A stretch of DNA of 64,000 nt from Cercis canadensis (lineage: Eukaryota; Streptophyta; Magnoliopsida; Fabales; Fabaceae), in contig QAOA01006205.1 in NCBI GenBank assembly GCA_003255065.1, positions 62,001-126,000 on the forward strand. Direction: 5' to 3'. The notes beneath the pieces were generated by a model. The model was not told the DNA's origin. It saw only the letters and a program-made list of their open reading frames with translations, and did not search any database. The number at the start of each line of letters is the position of its first letter. The first letter of the stretch is position 1. This document shows positions 1 to 11,350 of this stretch, piece after piece. A program made the translations under genes and the position numbers.

Positions 1-1240
1 TACCATATTGTATATTTCAAATTATTGTAATGTAGCACTTGGTAAACACCCTAGAATGTAGATGTTGTTTACCAAATTGCTTGTGGTTTGCTGGTTGATT
101 TTATGTTAATTGTATTTTTTGTAAAATAAAGCAATACATTATCGCACTATTGCAAATATCCACATTCTGTTATGTAAACAAGAAGATTTGGAATGTGTTT
201 TTGTGTAAAAAATTAACTTGGAAAATCTATGAAGCAGCTGTAAAAAATTGACTTGGAAATAATTGCAGTAAGCCTAACATGGGACCAGTTTCAATAAATG
301 CAATAGTTTGAGTTGAAGAAAACTATACTAGTAACATGGATACAAAAGATCAATTGAAATGAGCTGAATAGCACAGCTTAAACAACTTAATCAACAATTA
401 AACTAAAGGGCGCTGGGGAACTGTGGCTTCTCGGATGGGCTGGCGCTGGGCGCTGGCTCACTGGAAAGTTAGGTTCTTCTCTGCCATGCTGGCGCTGGGC
501 GCTGGCTCTCCAGAGAACCTGTGCATATCAAAATGCCATATGAACCAATAATTCCAGTAAGCCTAACATGGGACCAGTTTCAATAAATGGGACCAGATCC
601 TGTTAACCTGTGCATTTACCATGATATACATCTTATCAAAATAAATCTATGCCACCAAAGAATATTCAGAAATTAATCTATGGGCTACATTTCAAGCCAA
701 CATCATAAGAACCACAACCCATCAGTTTCAATAAAAAGGTATGAACATTGTCACAACAAAGGCACAGGGCAACATCAGCAAAGGCACAGAGCTCAGTAAC
801 AAATGTCATATAATTATGTTTAACAAATGACCAGCGAACATCATAACCTCAGTAAAAGACATATTTGGTGATTTACAACAATTTCTACACAAAAACCATA
901 ATTGCTTTTCACATAAAAATGTGAAGCTAATAACATCTACACAAAAAGTGAAGCAACAGAGCTAGCTGCAGCAGTCACACATCAGCTAACAGTTTCTCTT
1001 CTCCTTTCCTAGAACGTTTTGTTGAAAGGTATGCTGAAAATCTTTGCCTAGTAGCCGTGCTTGCTGCTTGGATGGTATCTGCAGTCACAGTCTCCTCATT
1101 TCCTGTCATGTTGTTGTCTTGTCTTGATCCCTATGAACATAAATCAGTTGGATTTATAAGTTTTTGATTTAAAACATATGGTATACAAATATGCAAATTG
1201 AGTACCAAAAAATTAAACTTGCCTACTATACCTTTTTCTT
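1..1240. other. MULE-1 downstream flank, no gene seen
   Basis: No convincing coding region. The stretch lies beyond the transposase C-terminus of MULE-1 and is probably the inner part of that element, whose left TIR lies off the window. Two short direct repeats are visible: a 35-base repeat (266-300 and 555-589) starting cagtaagcctaacatgggac, and a GC-rich repeat (about 439-459 and 488-508) containing gctggcgctgggcgctgg. Their function is unknown. Confidence 0.5.
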
Positions 1241-4238
1241 CTTAAGGGTTGTCTTCTTCTTCCTTTGTGGTTATTCAGCTTGAGAATCTTGGTCAAGGGG
1301 TGGGGCTTGTGAATCAACAGGTTGGCTGACTAGGGTCTGTTCATGTGAAGTAGGCTGGCTGGTTGGCTTCTTGGTCTTCTTTCGTCGCTTCAGTGGTTCC
1401 ACTCCTTTGCAAGTCCTTGTGTTATGTCATGTCCCACCATATTTGGAGCATTTAATGGCCTCATATTTTCTCTTCAGCCGGCTAGGGTCTTCAGGAACAT
1501 CATTGACCTTACTTCGATTCTTTTTAGGCCTACCAGCTGGCCTCTTGAAAGGAGAAGGATTAATATCGCCACGGTATGTCCTCTGCCAGTAATCTTGCCC
1601 TGCCAGTGGCTATATAAAAGGCTCAGAAGCCTTCACCCATATGCTGGTTAGGTACCAAGCATTAACAGCTGTGTCCGGGTCTTCATTTTTCGATGCAAAT
1701 GAGGCACAAGCATGTCTACATAGAATACCTGTCAAATCCCAAACCCTACAGGAGTAGATCCTAGTTGACAAATCGACAACCACTTTGTCAGTTGGGCCCC
1801 GACTAACCTCATATTTGTGCCCAGAAGGATCTCCGGCCCATAGAGGACACCAATCTGAGCTTATCTTCTTCTTGGTTTCAAGAAACGACACCGCCATTGG
1901 CACATGCTGACTCTTGTACTTTCAAACCTTCAGGAGCATATCTGACCTCTTCCTCATAATATAACACCGTATTTCTTCTAGCATATTCAGGATTGGCTTA
2001 CATCTGAATGTTCGTATTTCCTTGTTGAATTGCTCGCACATATTGCTTGTGATGGATTGGTTCTTGTTGTAAGTGCTAAATGCTCCTCTAACCCATCTAG
2101 CTGGAGCATTCTTTAACAACCAGTCATAGGCGTGTTTGTCAATCATTCTGATATGAGCCATATGCCTCTCAAACTCCCCCATTGTACTTGACTTAGCTGC
2201 CAAAAACACCTTAGATCGCAACTCCTTGCTCTTCCAGGTCTTACAGAAATTCTTCCAAATGTGCATGACACATGACCTGTGAGGAGCTGTAGGACATAAT
2301 TCGGCGAGTGCAGGTTCCAAGCCCTGTACAATGAAATAGGAAAAATATGTAAACCCTTATAGCATGACAACTTATAGTGTTGTATAAAATTATAAGTATT
2401 AGTAAATGTTTACCTTCTGCTGATCTGATATGAAGTTCCAGCCGTGTTCTCTTGGATCTCCGATATCCTCAATCAATCTTCTCAAAAACCAGCTCCATGT
2501 GTCTTTGGTCTCAAGATCCACAACAGCATAAGCAATTGGATAGAACGAGTTGTTGCCATCTTGAGAAACTGCAGCCAATAATATTCCACTATAGTACCCT
2601 TTCAAGAAGCATCTATCTAGGTCTATCAGAGGTCTACAGGCAGCCTTAAATCCTGCTTTGCAAGCCTCTGACAAATGTATAGTCTGTCAAAGTTAGGTGT
2701 CAAAGCACCCTGTGGTCTGTCAACAGCCAGCTGCACAGTTCCTCCTTTAGGATCTACACGTTTCAACTCAGCACAGTAATCCCACAAAGCTGCGTACTGT
2801 TCTCTCTCTGATCCTTCAACCAATTTCCTTGCCTTCTTCAATGCTTTGAAGATAGTTCTCTCGTTCACATTGACATTAAATTTTCGTTTCACCAAGTTTA
2901 GAGCATCAATACACTCCATGGCCAGAAATCCCCTAACTTCTTCCACAAGCTTATGTGCTACCCAGTTGGAATTAACTTGCTTGTTAGAGATCTTTTTGCT
3001 GCATGTGTGCGTGTTCATGAAGGTCTTCACCTGGAAGCTATGTGTTGCATTATTGAAGGAGCAGAAAATCTCCCATTCACAGCCGTTGATGCATATGGCC
3101 TTGGCTCTCTCCTTGTCATTTTTAACCCAAACTATAGGCCTGCCAAGATCAATCGTGTAATCTTTCACAGCTTGTTTGAATGCACTTAATGTTGGAAATT
3201 CCAATCCAAGCTCTAAGTTCACCTACCCAAACTGTGCTTGTGGATTAAATTGTGGGAACACTTCGCCTTTTTCATAGCCACCACCCTCAGGTTCGGAGCT
3301 CTCAGGAGTGTGCACATCCTATGTCTCGTACCCCTGCCCCTTAAATGGATTGACATATATCTCCGGTGGGTACTTCTTTTTCTGCTTACCACCTCTTTTT
3401 ATTGTTTGACTAGCAGTTGCACTTGGTTCTCCTCCAGGCATGGACATCTTGGGCTCAAACTCCGCTGCTGGCTGCGTGTATTCCACATGTGCTGTCAGGA
3501 ATTGGTGGTGCACTTCTTGGGCTCTGTTCTGCATCATGGCAGCCATCTGAAGCTGCACCACTAGAATCATTGCAATCTGAATCATCTGACCCACTGTCAC
3601 TGGGATCTTCTTCTTCTCCGCGACCATCTTCGACATCAACTACATCACTATCTTCATCCCTGCCAATAGGATGTTGTATATCAACTTCATCAGCTCTACT
3701 ATAAACTTGTTCCTCTCTCACATCCCTTCTTAGGTAAGAGACATATTCCTCGTCATCATCAGTTCTTTGGATATGCTCATCACCCACATTGTTCCTTCTC
3801 TAACTCATCACACACATTTGGCCCTTGTGTCTCACCCTCATTGTTATCGTTATCTACATCTTCACACCCATCGCAGCCTTGTGTATCAAATGGCAAACTA
3901 AGTATAGGTTCAACAAATTCTGGATCTTCAATGATTGGGTGCTCAAAGTAGAACTCGATCTCAACAACCCCCTCTACTGCACCAAACATCTCTATCACAT
4001 CTAGGTCACTCTTAAAGGGTCTAAGCCCATCCTCTAGCTCTAACCCAGGCACCAACCAATAACAATTTTTATAATCAATATACTCATGCTCAACAAACAA
4101 TTGTGTAATAGTTGGTATAGCAACTTTGTCAATATCCACCCAGTCCCATGCATCTTCTTCCCCGTCTACATATGTAAGCGTCAATTGACGTACAAACTTG
4201 CCACCATAGTGTAGGATGAGGGTTACATAACGATCCAT
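1241..4238 (-). pseudogene. MULE-1 MuDR-type transposase, decayed
   Basis: Remnant of a Mutator-like transposase that would cut and paste the element by a DDE mechanism in the nucleus. Reading 4238 downward: a PB1-like N-terminal region (MDRYVTLILHYGGKF at 4238), an acidic linker around 3780-3455 in another frame, a MuDR DNA-binding domain (from about 3216, LELGLEFPTLSAFKQAV), and the MULE transposase core (2670-2409, IDLDRCFLKG and YAVVDLETKDTWSWFLRR). A GT-AG intron at about 2408-2321 rejoins HRSCVMHIWKNF. A SWIM finger follows at 1790-1690 (CRVWDLTGILCRHACASF). The C-terminal zinc knuckle near 1440 has lost a cysteine and carries a stop. Two frame changes and about three in-frame stops (for example near 1922, 1610 and 1430) show it is dead but only moderately old. 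Confidence 0.85.
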
Positions 4239-6479
4239 TTTTCAAGCTTCAAAAAATAGAAAAAAAAAGTTCAAACAAATAGCCATGAGTGAATTTCTAA
4301 TTAACTACAATGTACATTAACCCCATAATACAGACTTCTAAATCAGACCAACACAAATAGCCATAGGTCACAAAATAATTTTCCAAGGAACATGTGCCTC
4401 CGAACATGTTCATCAACAAGGAATAAAAAAACAAAATAGAATCTATCTATACTATCAAATAACAGCCAAAAACACCAACAATGGCCAAATCCTTAAGTCA
4501 ATAATAAACCATAAATCAATCAACCAAGAAACCCCATGTCTTTCATTTATTTCAGAAAAAAGAAAAATTATAGATTATGTAATCATAACAATGCCAAAAA
4601 CACCAAGGTATGCCAAATCCTTACTCAAAGAACAATAATATGTAATGGATCAGGTATGCTTAACACATAAAAAATAATATGTAATTGAAATAATCTGACT
4701 CTATGTTGAGGACATCTATGATAATATGTTAAAGAAATTTATGACAAAAAAAAATACAGATTATATAACAAGTACATAATATATCAAATGAGAAACTAAC
4801 CTTACTCAAAGAACAATAATATGAAATGGGTCAGGTATGCTTAACACATACAGTCTACCTCTAACACAAAACCACTGCAAAACAGATAAATAAGTAAATA
4901 CTCAGAGGTTTTCCCTAAACAGAGGTCCAAATTTTAAATAATCTAGCTCTATGTTAAAGACATCTATGATAATATGTTAAGCATAATTAATTGCACCTAC
5001 TCATGAGATCAACTGTACAAAAGTAAATTAATTAATCAATGTCATAAATAGAAGAACCAAGAAACCCCATTTCTTTCTAACACATCCGAGGAGCACATAT
5101 TAGTGATACAACTGACACATACTAATTGTCTGCAGCATCTTTCTAAAAACCATAAATAATTATTGAACGTGTGCTATGTTGCTTTAAATATTTGTGAATA
5201 TGACAGAGTGTAAGAGGGAAAAAATCTGTCTTTATGTTCTACAAAAAAAAACCATGGTCTGCCTCTAATGGAGAAATTGCAGTCAATGATATCCTAACAC
5301 ATGCTGCTACATAGGATAGGACACGAATAACACTAACACACATGGTGATCTGTTTACTGTGTACCACCTAGTAAAAAGATAGGTTTTTGCATTACAGATT
5401 GCATTTCAATTTCTTGTACGTCACCATGTGCTTGAGCATCTATGCAAGGAAGCAAAAGATTCCTTGAAACTGTTGACTACAATTGTTTCACATAACAACA
5501 AAAGTTTTTATTCTAAAAGTGGCACATGAATTACTTTATTTTTACACCAATTGCACCTTTAGTAGAAGATATCCTAATCCCACAGGTCCATCATATTGTT
5601 GTCCTATATGTACAGGGACCACCACCATGAGATAAGCAATATTATAAAACCTGCTACACATAACAAAGACAGACCAATATGAAAGCCAATGTGCAACCCA
5701 CCAGCATTCACACAAAAAAGCACAACTTCAACAACCCCTGTCCCACCACAACAACCATAACAAAGACACCACATGTACACTCCTTTATCAAACCAACAAC
5801 AGCGGAACCACCATAACAAAGACAACCCAATAAAATAGCAGTTATACACAACAATGCTATCACACACAAAATAAATTTAGATTATTCAAGCACCTGACAC
5901 TGAAAGCGAAAACTCACCACGTAGAGGACGACGGACCCCTTCGAATTTCACAGCATAACAGTTTCTCTTTCTCTTCCAATGTCAACAAAGGGACTTCGCT
6001 TAGTATCATTCCTTTTTAGGGTTCCAATGTCGGGTTTAGTCGATTCAGCAAAGGGAAACCGCAATTTGGGGTTTAAGGTTCCTCTTCGTCAATTTGGGGA
6101 AATCAGGAGAAAAAGGATGCTCACTGTTTTAGGGTTCTAAATTGGGGAAATCTTTAATGAAACCCACCGAGAAATGCAACAATGGCTGCTTAATTTTGGG
6201 GGGATTTCGGTGTTCATCAAATTCTCGAGGGAAATCGCGATTGAGCTTATGCCTTAGGATTTCAAAGCTTCACACACAAAAAATCTCCCAGAGCTGGCGA
6301 TGAAGGTCTTCGCATATCAGACCCAGAATGACGCCGTCTCTGTTAATGGTGGAAGGAGTTCAAAATGGTCCAAAACGGCGTCGTCTCCCTTCATTCTATG
6401 CCACTAGCCAACTCAAATCCCCACCCAACTTGCCACCTCAGCATTTGATGGCCACATAGGCTATTTAACGTGCCAACTG
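4239..6479 (-). other. MULE-1 5' untranslated and promoter region
   Basis: About 2.2 kb between the transposase start and the MULE-1 TIR. It is AT-rich, without a credible coding region; the 87-residue minus-strand reading at 5867-5604 looks like chance. It probably holds the transposase leader and promoter. A short inverted pair, gacgccgt near 6330 and acggcgtc near 6375, flanks a short spacer close to the TIR. Confidence 0.4.
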
Positions 6480-6631
6480 GCATCTCCTGTCAAGTCCCAC
6501 TAACAGGCATAAGCGGCGGACTAAAATGGGTGACGGATTGATCTTTCAGGGACTAAAGTATCGGTAAAAATCTTTCAAGGACTAAAGTGTCACCGAGCCA
6601 ATCTTTCAGGGACCAAAAATGAGTTTTACTC
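6480..6631 (-). repeat. MULE-1 terminal inverted repeat (5' end of element)
   Basis: Read on the minus strand from 6631, the element starts gagtaaaactcatttttggt. Inside are three or four near-copies of a short unit (tttagtccctgaaagat), spaced 30-40 bases apart, giving a TIR with internal tandem structure. The partner TIR is not in the window, so the element runs off the left edge. Immediately to the right (6632 onward) the sequence continues as the interior of another MULE, which fixes the junction. The exact target duplication cannot be read without the left end. Confidence 0.65.
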
Positions 6632-6632
6632 A

Positions 6633-8418
6633 AGTCCAAACCTAACAAATTGAGTTTAATATGTTCAAACAATGCTCATGGATGTTATTGGAGACTTTAG
6701 ACATGCTTACGTATTAGGAACAAAGTTTGGGAGATTAGAAAGTATAACAGGCCTCATACTTGCATAAACGCAAGCCTAACACAAGATCATAACAAACTAG
6801 ATGTGCAAGTGATTGTAGCAGTTATTACTAGAATGGTTCAGGAGAATCCTGGTGTGCCTATAAAGCTGATACAAAAACGCATAAAAGGCACATACTCATA
6901 TCAAATATCATACCAAAAAGTGTGGCTTGCAAGGGAAAGAGTGATCGCTACAATGTATGGTGATTGAAAGTAAAGTTATACTCTATTGCCCCGATGGATG
7001 GCTGCACTTCAGAGGCATGCACCTGGAACGGTTGTTGAATGATGTTTGGATGAACAATAGATGGGTAAGACATCTAATGACCCTATGTTGAAGAGATTTA
7101 AATGTGTCTTCTCGACATTCAAGTCATGCATTGATGCATTTAAGTTCTACAAGTCAGTTGTCCAAATTGATAAAACTTTTCTGTACGGAAAATACAATGG
7201 AACTCTACTCATCGCCACAACACAGGATGACAGTAGGTTACCATTATCTTTAGCTTATGTCATTGTAGAAGGTGAGACAAAATATGCATGGTCATGGTTT
7301 TTAACCTATGTCAGACAGTACGTGACTAGGAACATTCTAAATCTAGCCTTAATTTCAGATCGTCATGTTAGCATCTTAGCTACCATTGAAGATGAACAAG
7401 TTGGTTGGTGTCCACCATTGGCATATCATTTGTTCTGTTTGCGTCACGTGGTGAGCAATTGGAACAATATCTTCAAGAATGTTAACGTCAAACATCAAAT
7501 CTACAAAGCTGGTAAGTCTACTAAATTAAATATTATATGAAGTATTTTCTAAGAATGAAGATTTTTTAAATGTCTTTTACAGGTATTCAGTTTGAGTCTG
7601 TGAAATTCAACGAATTAATGACTGACATACAAATTGTCTGTCCTGATGAGCGTGCATGGAAGTATATAAGCGATATTGATCTTGAGAAATAGACGCAACA
7701 AGGGGATACTAATAATAGAAGGTTTGGCTTAAAAACAATCAATCTGGCTGAAAATGTAAACAACACGTTGAAAAGGGTTCGCAACATGCCTATTACTGCC
7801 CTTGTGAGATCCACATATTACAAAATGAATCGTATTTTTATTGAGAGGCGAGAAATGGCTCGGGCAAGGTTAGTGAGTAGGCAAATATGGACAGATGATG
7901 CAGATAAGAAGATGTAAGACAACAACTGTTATTCTCCTTCACATCGGCCGACATTATTTGATAAAGATACTGGATCTTTTGAAGTGGATGAGGCATTTGA
8001 CTTGAGTGGAAGGGCGAGCGGGCAAATTTTTTGCCTAAACTTAAGAGATATAATGTGCAGTTGTGGTAGGTTCCAAGCACTCCATATTCCTTGCTCATAT
8101 GCGATTGCCGCTTGTGTTTCTATTAGAGTTGATGCATGGAGTTACGTGGATCCAGTCTATTCGACGCGGTACTTAGTTAATGCATACGGTGGCCAGTTTA
8201 AACTGATTGGTGGAGAAGATTCTTGGCCAACAATACCGGGATTGATGGTCATCCCTAACCCCGCAAAGCTACGGGCTAAAAGCAGGGCCAAGTCAACTCG
8301 CATATGGAACGAGATGGATTGGGGCGAAAGCTCATTGAGCACAGTAAGATGCGGGCTTTGTCGCATGGAAGGTCATAACCGGCGTAGCTGTCCAAACAGA
8401 AGACAAGATCAACCATAA
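6633..8418 (+). pseudogene. MULE-2 transposase, decayed
   Basis: MuDR-type transposase lacking its N-terminus. Visible parts: the end of the DNA-binding domain (about 6640-6960), the transposase core at 7061-7510 (VVQIDKTFLYGKYNGTLLIA, then YVIVEGETKYAWSWFL and LALISDRH), and a GT-AG intron at 7512-7582 joining KA|GIQFESVKF. A SWIM finger follows (8050-8115, MCSCGRFQALHIPCSYAIAAC, with tyrosine in the usual zinc-histidine place). The C-terminal zinc knuckle CGLCRMEGHNRRSC (8350-8391) keeps all four ligands. About six in-frame stops break the protein, so it cannot be active. The same protein family is found in MULE-3. Confidence 0.85.
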
Positions 8419-8889
8419 TTAGGACTGCCTAAGTTAGTAATGTGGATGGGCTCTAATTCCTTTTACCGTTGTTGTATCTCATAGGCTTATTGAAAGTTAA
8501 GAATTCATAATGACTTAGTTATTCTACATTCTCAAAATGCAACTATTATTTTATCTCTAATTGTTTACCGTTCTTTATATAATAGTCATATAAATGTTTA
8601 TAGCTAAGTGTTGTTATGATAATGACGGTGAACAAGTTTTTATAATGGTGTTACACTATACACCCAGTGATATTTTCCGATTGTGTGGGCATTCGTGGAG
8701 GTTAGATGATGAATTTCGATATCTGCTAAACCTAGCATTGCATGATTCTCCCCAAGTACATAGTATGATGTTAATGGAATGAGAGCACAGAGAAGTTCAA
8801 TGTAGGAATTTACGTGAATTGGCAATGATCCAAAACGTCCGCGCACCAAGATCCCTAGGCAATATAAATGCCAAGGCGAAATATGACAG

Positions 8890-9080
8890 AGTTGCGATCG
8901 GTTTTGTATCGCATAAGAGAGGAGAATAATCGTATACGAATAAGACTGCATCGAAATGATTGTAAACGAAGTTTAAAAGATGCGCTTAGGGAGGCTGACA
9001 TGGGACGTGCTGTTATGTGAGCTCGCTTGATCCAAGAACTAGAATGTCTATTAGATATTGACATGTCTGATAAAGAATAA
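8890..9080 (+). pseudogene. MULE-2 small companion ORF, copy a
   Basis: Reading from ATG 8886-8888 gives MTELRSVLYRIREENNRIRI followed by a basic, heptad-like stretch, one in-frame stop, and an acidic end (ECLLDIDMSDKE). The pattern IR-x-ENN, a run of R/K residues, and an L-x-x-LD acidic end recurs in the ORF at 9311-9712, so the two look like diverged duplicates. No known domain is recognised. By position after the transposase it could be the element's second gene, as mudrB is in maize MuDR, but no sequence relation to mudrB is claimed. Confidence 0.4.
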
Positions 9081-9310
9081 TAGTCCTACAATGTGAACAC
9101 TACATATCCAGGCTTAATTTGTAGTGTTTTGATGCTCCAAAACCCAGACAAGAAACCTTGTATTCCATAACTCAAACCCTAATGCTCAAACCTCAAACCC
9201 GAAACCCTATTTTTTTTTTTTCTGATATTGAAATTGTTCTTAGTTGTCAATGAAAATTATTATGTATTATGTAAGTGATTTATGTTTCTAAAATAGCAAG
9301 GTGACACATT

Positions 9311-9712
9311 ATGCCAAGGAGACGTCGCACATCTGGTGTTTGGTTGTTACCAAAATTTAATGATGATTACGAGAGTGAAATATACTCTGATCGAAGGGAG
9401 TATTACACTGGCTTACGTCATGAGTGGGTACATCGAACCGATAAAGCTGAAGATTTGGCACTGCAATTACACTCTCTTGGTGCTCCCCCTGTGTACAGAT
9501 GGTCCTTAAGAATGGCTCGGAGAAATCGAGACGACTGTGAGGCAGCTATTTTAGAAATTAGGAAGGAGAACAATCACATGTTCGTTCGTAGATGCCGGTA
9601 TTATTTGTTAAAACTAGCTAGGGAATAGGCTGTCGCTATGAATTGTCAGTTATTACGCACAGAAATTGAGTCTGTGTTGAGTAGTCTAGATTACGCTACT
9701 GATGACGACTAA
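9311..9712 (+). pseudogene. MULE-2 small companion ORF, copy b
   Basis: Opens with MPRRRRTSGVWLLPKFNDDY at 9311 and reads 105 residues to a stop at 9626. The same frame continues another 27 codons (NCQLLRTEIESVLSSLDYATDDD) to a second stop, which suggests an ancestral protein of about 133 residues broken by one stop. The C-terminal half is helical and charged (WSLRMARRNRDDCEAAILEI) and resembles the neighbour at 8890-9080. A fragment of the same protein (PPVYIWSLRMTRRNRLDYETA) survives in MULE-3 at about 43067-43130. It is therefore a shared gene of this MULE family. Function is unknown. Confidence 0.5.
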
Positions 9713-9897
9713 ACTTATTCAAATGTGTAAAGTATATAAATGTTTCTAACAGTTTGATTGATGAAATTGTAGAATCACATACATGTTTTTATTATAGGCC
9801 TTTATAGTAAATTAATATATCTGTATTGTTTAATTCACATATATTGTCTGATTTAGAATTATTCTTTATATTATGTTATCTAATTAGCATATAAATG

Positions 9898-10701
9898 TCG
9901 TTTCCACTGGAAGAGCTTCAGATGGATCCGTCATGGTTTGAAGACAATATTGTATATGTATGGGGATATATGTCATCTGACGGGTTGTTTCACAAAATCT
10001 CTAATGAAGAACTCTGACACATACAATCAAATCCAACGACCATCACGAATTATCCCTGAGATTTACAATTGTTATGGAAATCTATGACCCTTTACAGAAA
10101 GGATCTTTACACAGGAATTTGGAAGTCACTTGAGGAGTCAGAGATTTCGAGGTTATTGCCCTCATATATTGTCCTTGACATGGACATACCTCATTGGAGT
10201 ACATTAAGGGTTCCTGTTGAGTACCTAAATCCCGAGCGAATACCATTGATAGAAGTTGGAAGGGACGACAAATACATACAAGCATTGCATGACTGGAAGG
10301 TATATATGCATCCTTGGTCGTATGACTTGACAAATAATAACAATTCTTTCCTTATTCCCACACAGAAACCGCGCCTCAACATTGTGCGACAACATGGAGT
10401 CGCACAAGAGATGCGTCTAACACTGACTTATATACCCACTGCAATACATTTCAATGACATGCCAGGGTATTATTTGTCTCTGGAGCCATTACTTATTGAT
10501 TCACGACATCATGGATTTTATCTGGCACATGTCAACACCATCATTGCAATATGGAATTGTAAAGGTGTAACACATCCAGACTTTAAGGACATCACATGCA
10601 TGCTATGTACCAAACATGGAGTCAATGTCTTAATTTTGACGGAGACACGTCACGAGGGTAACGACTATTTGCAAACCCACATCGGACAATCAATTGGTTG
10701 A
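9898..10701 (+). pseudogene. Chimeric ORF in MULE-2 ending in LINE-endonuclease-like segment
   Basis: Starts MSFPLEELQMDPSWFEDN at 9898, is broken once near 10015, then reads 210 codons from 10069 to 10701. The first 150 residues of the long reading (for example LPSYIVLDMDIPHWSTLRVP) match no family I recognise. The last part, about 10533-10660, reads TIIAIWNCKGVTHPDF and later VLILTETRHEGND. This is the hallmark start of the APE-type endonuclease of plant L1 LINEs: a WNC[RK]G box, then a glutamate in a hydrophobic-ETR strand. The join is in frame with no stop, suggesting a LINE 5' piece fused to a MULE gene, or a coincidental resemblance over about 45 residues. Confidence 0.4.
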
Positions 10702-10780
10702 AATATGATGTCCTTGCTCAGTCAACACACTAGTATCTACCGGATCTGGCAATATATACTGGTTTTGTGCAATATTAAAC
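10690..10780 (-). pseudogene. Plant mobile domain gene, first exon remnant in MULE-2
   Basis: The minus strand from about 10780 reads NIAQNQYILPDPVDTSVLTE and then QGHHIST. This matches the first exon of the PMD gene in MULE-3 (AQN, LPGPIDPSVLTEQGSHIST at 46139-46060). Everything after exon 1 is missing; the ORF ending at 10701 abuts it instead. It shows that MULE-2 once carried the same convergent PMD gene as MULE-3. Confidence 0.6.
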
Positions 10781-11015
10781 TCAGAATAAAACAGTAAGAG
10801 GCTAACAATCAGGAAAATTGGACCATAAAGTCTTAAACACGCTTTGAAGTTCAACAAATATAAGACCACAAGGGCCAAGAGTGTGAAGGAGAAAGGAAGG
10901 AAATGGGGCTGGCCGGTGGGGAGAGGAGGTGAAAGTGAGGGGAAGAAAGGGAAAAGGGGAAGAAGAAGCTCCAGGTTGGCCTTCGAAAAGGGAATCACGC
11001 TTTAGGGAAAGATAC

Positions 11016-11088
11016 AATCACGGTTTTGGCTTATTGGGGAACACGCTTTTGCCAAAAGTGTGTTCCCTAATAAGCCAAAACCGTGATT
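11016..11088. repeat. Near-perfect 36-bp inverted repeat (hairpin)
   Basis: Arms of about 36 bases with almost no loop: the left arm reads atcacggttttggcttatt then ggggaacacgcttttg, and the right arm is its reverse complement with about two mismatches. It lies just inside the right TIR of MULE-2 and uses the same acacgctttt / aaagcgtgtt words that form palindromes beside the TIRs of MULE-3. Confidence 0.85.
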
Positions 11089-11350
11089 CCCTTGTGATGT
11101 AAACCGTGTTTGTCTTCTCAATAAACCGTGACTCGAGTAAAGTGTAATTGACTTCCTGAAAACCATGATTGATTTTGGGAACTACGTAATTTATTTCCAA
11201 AAGCGTGTTCCCCAATAAGCCAAAACCGTGATTCCCTTGTGATGTAAATTGTGTTTGTCTTCTCAATAAACCGTGACTCGAGTAAAGTGTAATTGACTTC
11301 CTGAAAACCATGATTGATTTTGGGAAGAACATAATTTATTTCTTCTAAAG
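11060..11350. repeat. Two-copy tandem repeat, period about 145 bp
   Basis: The block beginning taagccaaaaccgtgattcc at 11071 recurs at 11216 with a handful of differences, and both copies run through the words cttctcaataaaccgtgact and cctgaaaaccatgattgatt. The right arm of the hairpin at 11016-11088 forms the start of the first copy. It is subterminal sequence of MULE-2. Confidence 0.85.

Noticed and set aside
5604-5867. 87-codon cysteine- and tryptophan-rich minus-strand reading in the MULE-1 leader
   Set aside because: Low complexity, no family resemblance, and located in transposon non-coding sequence.
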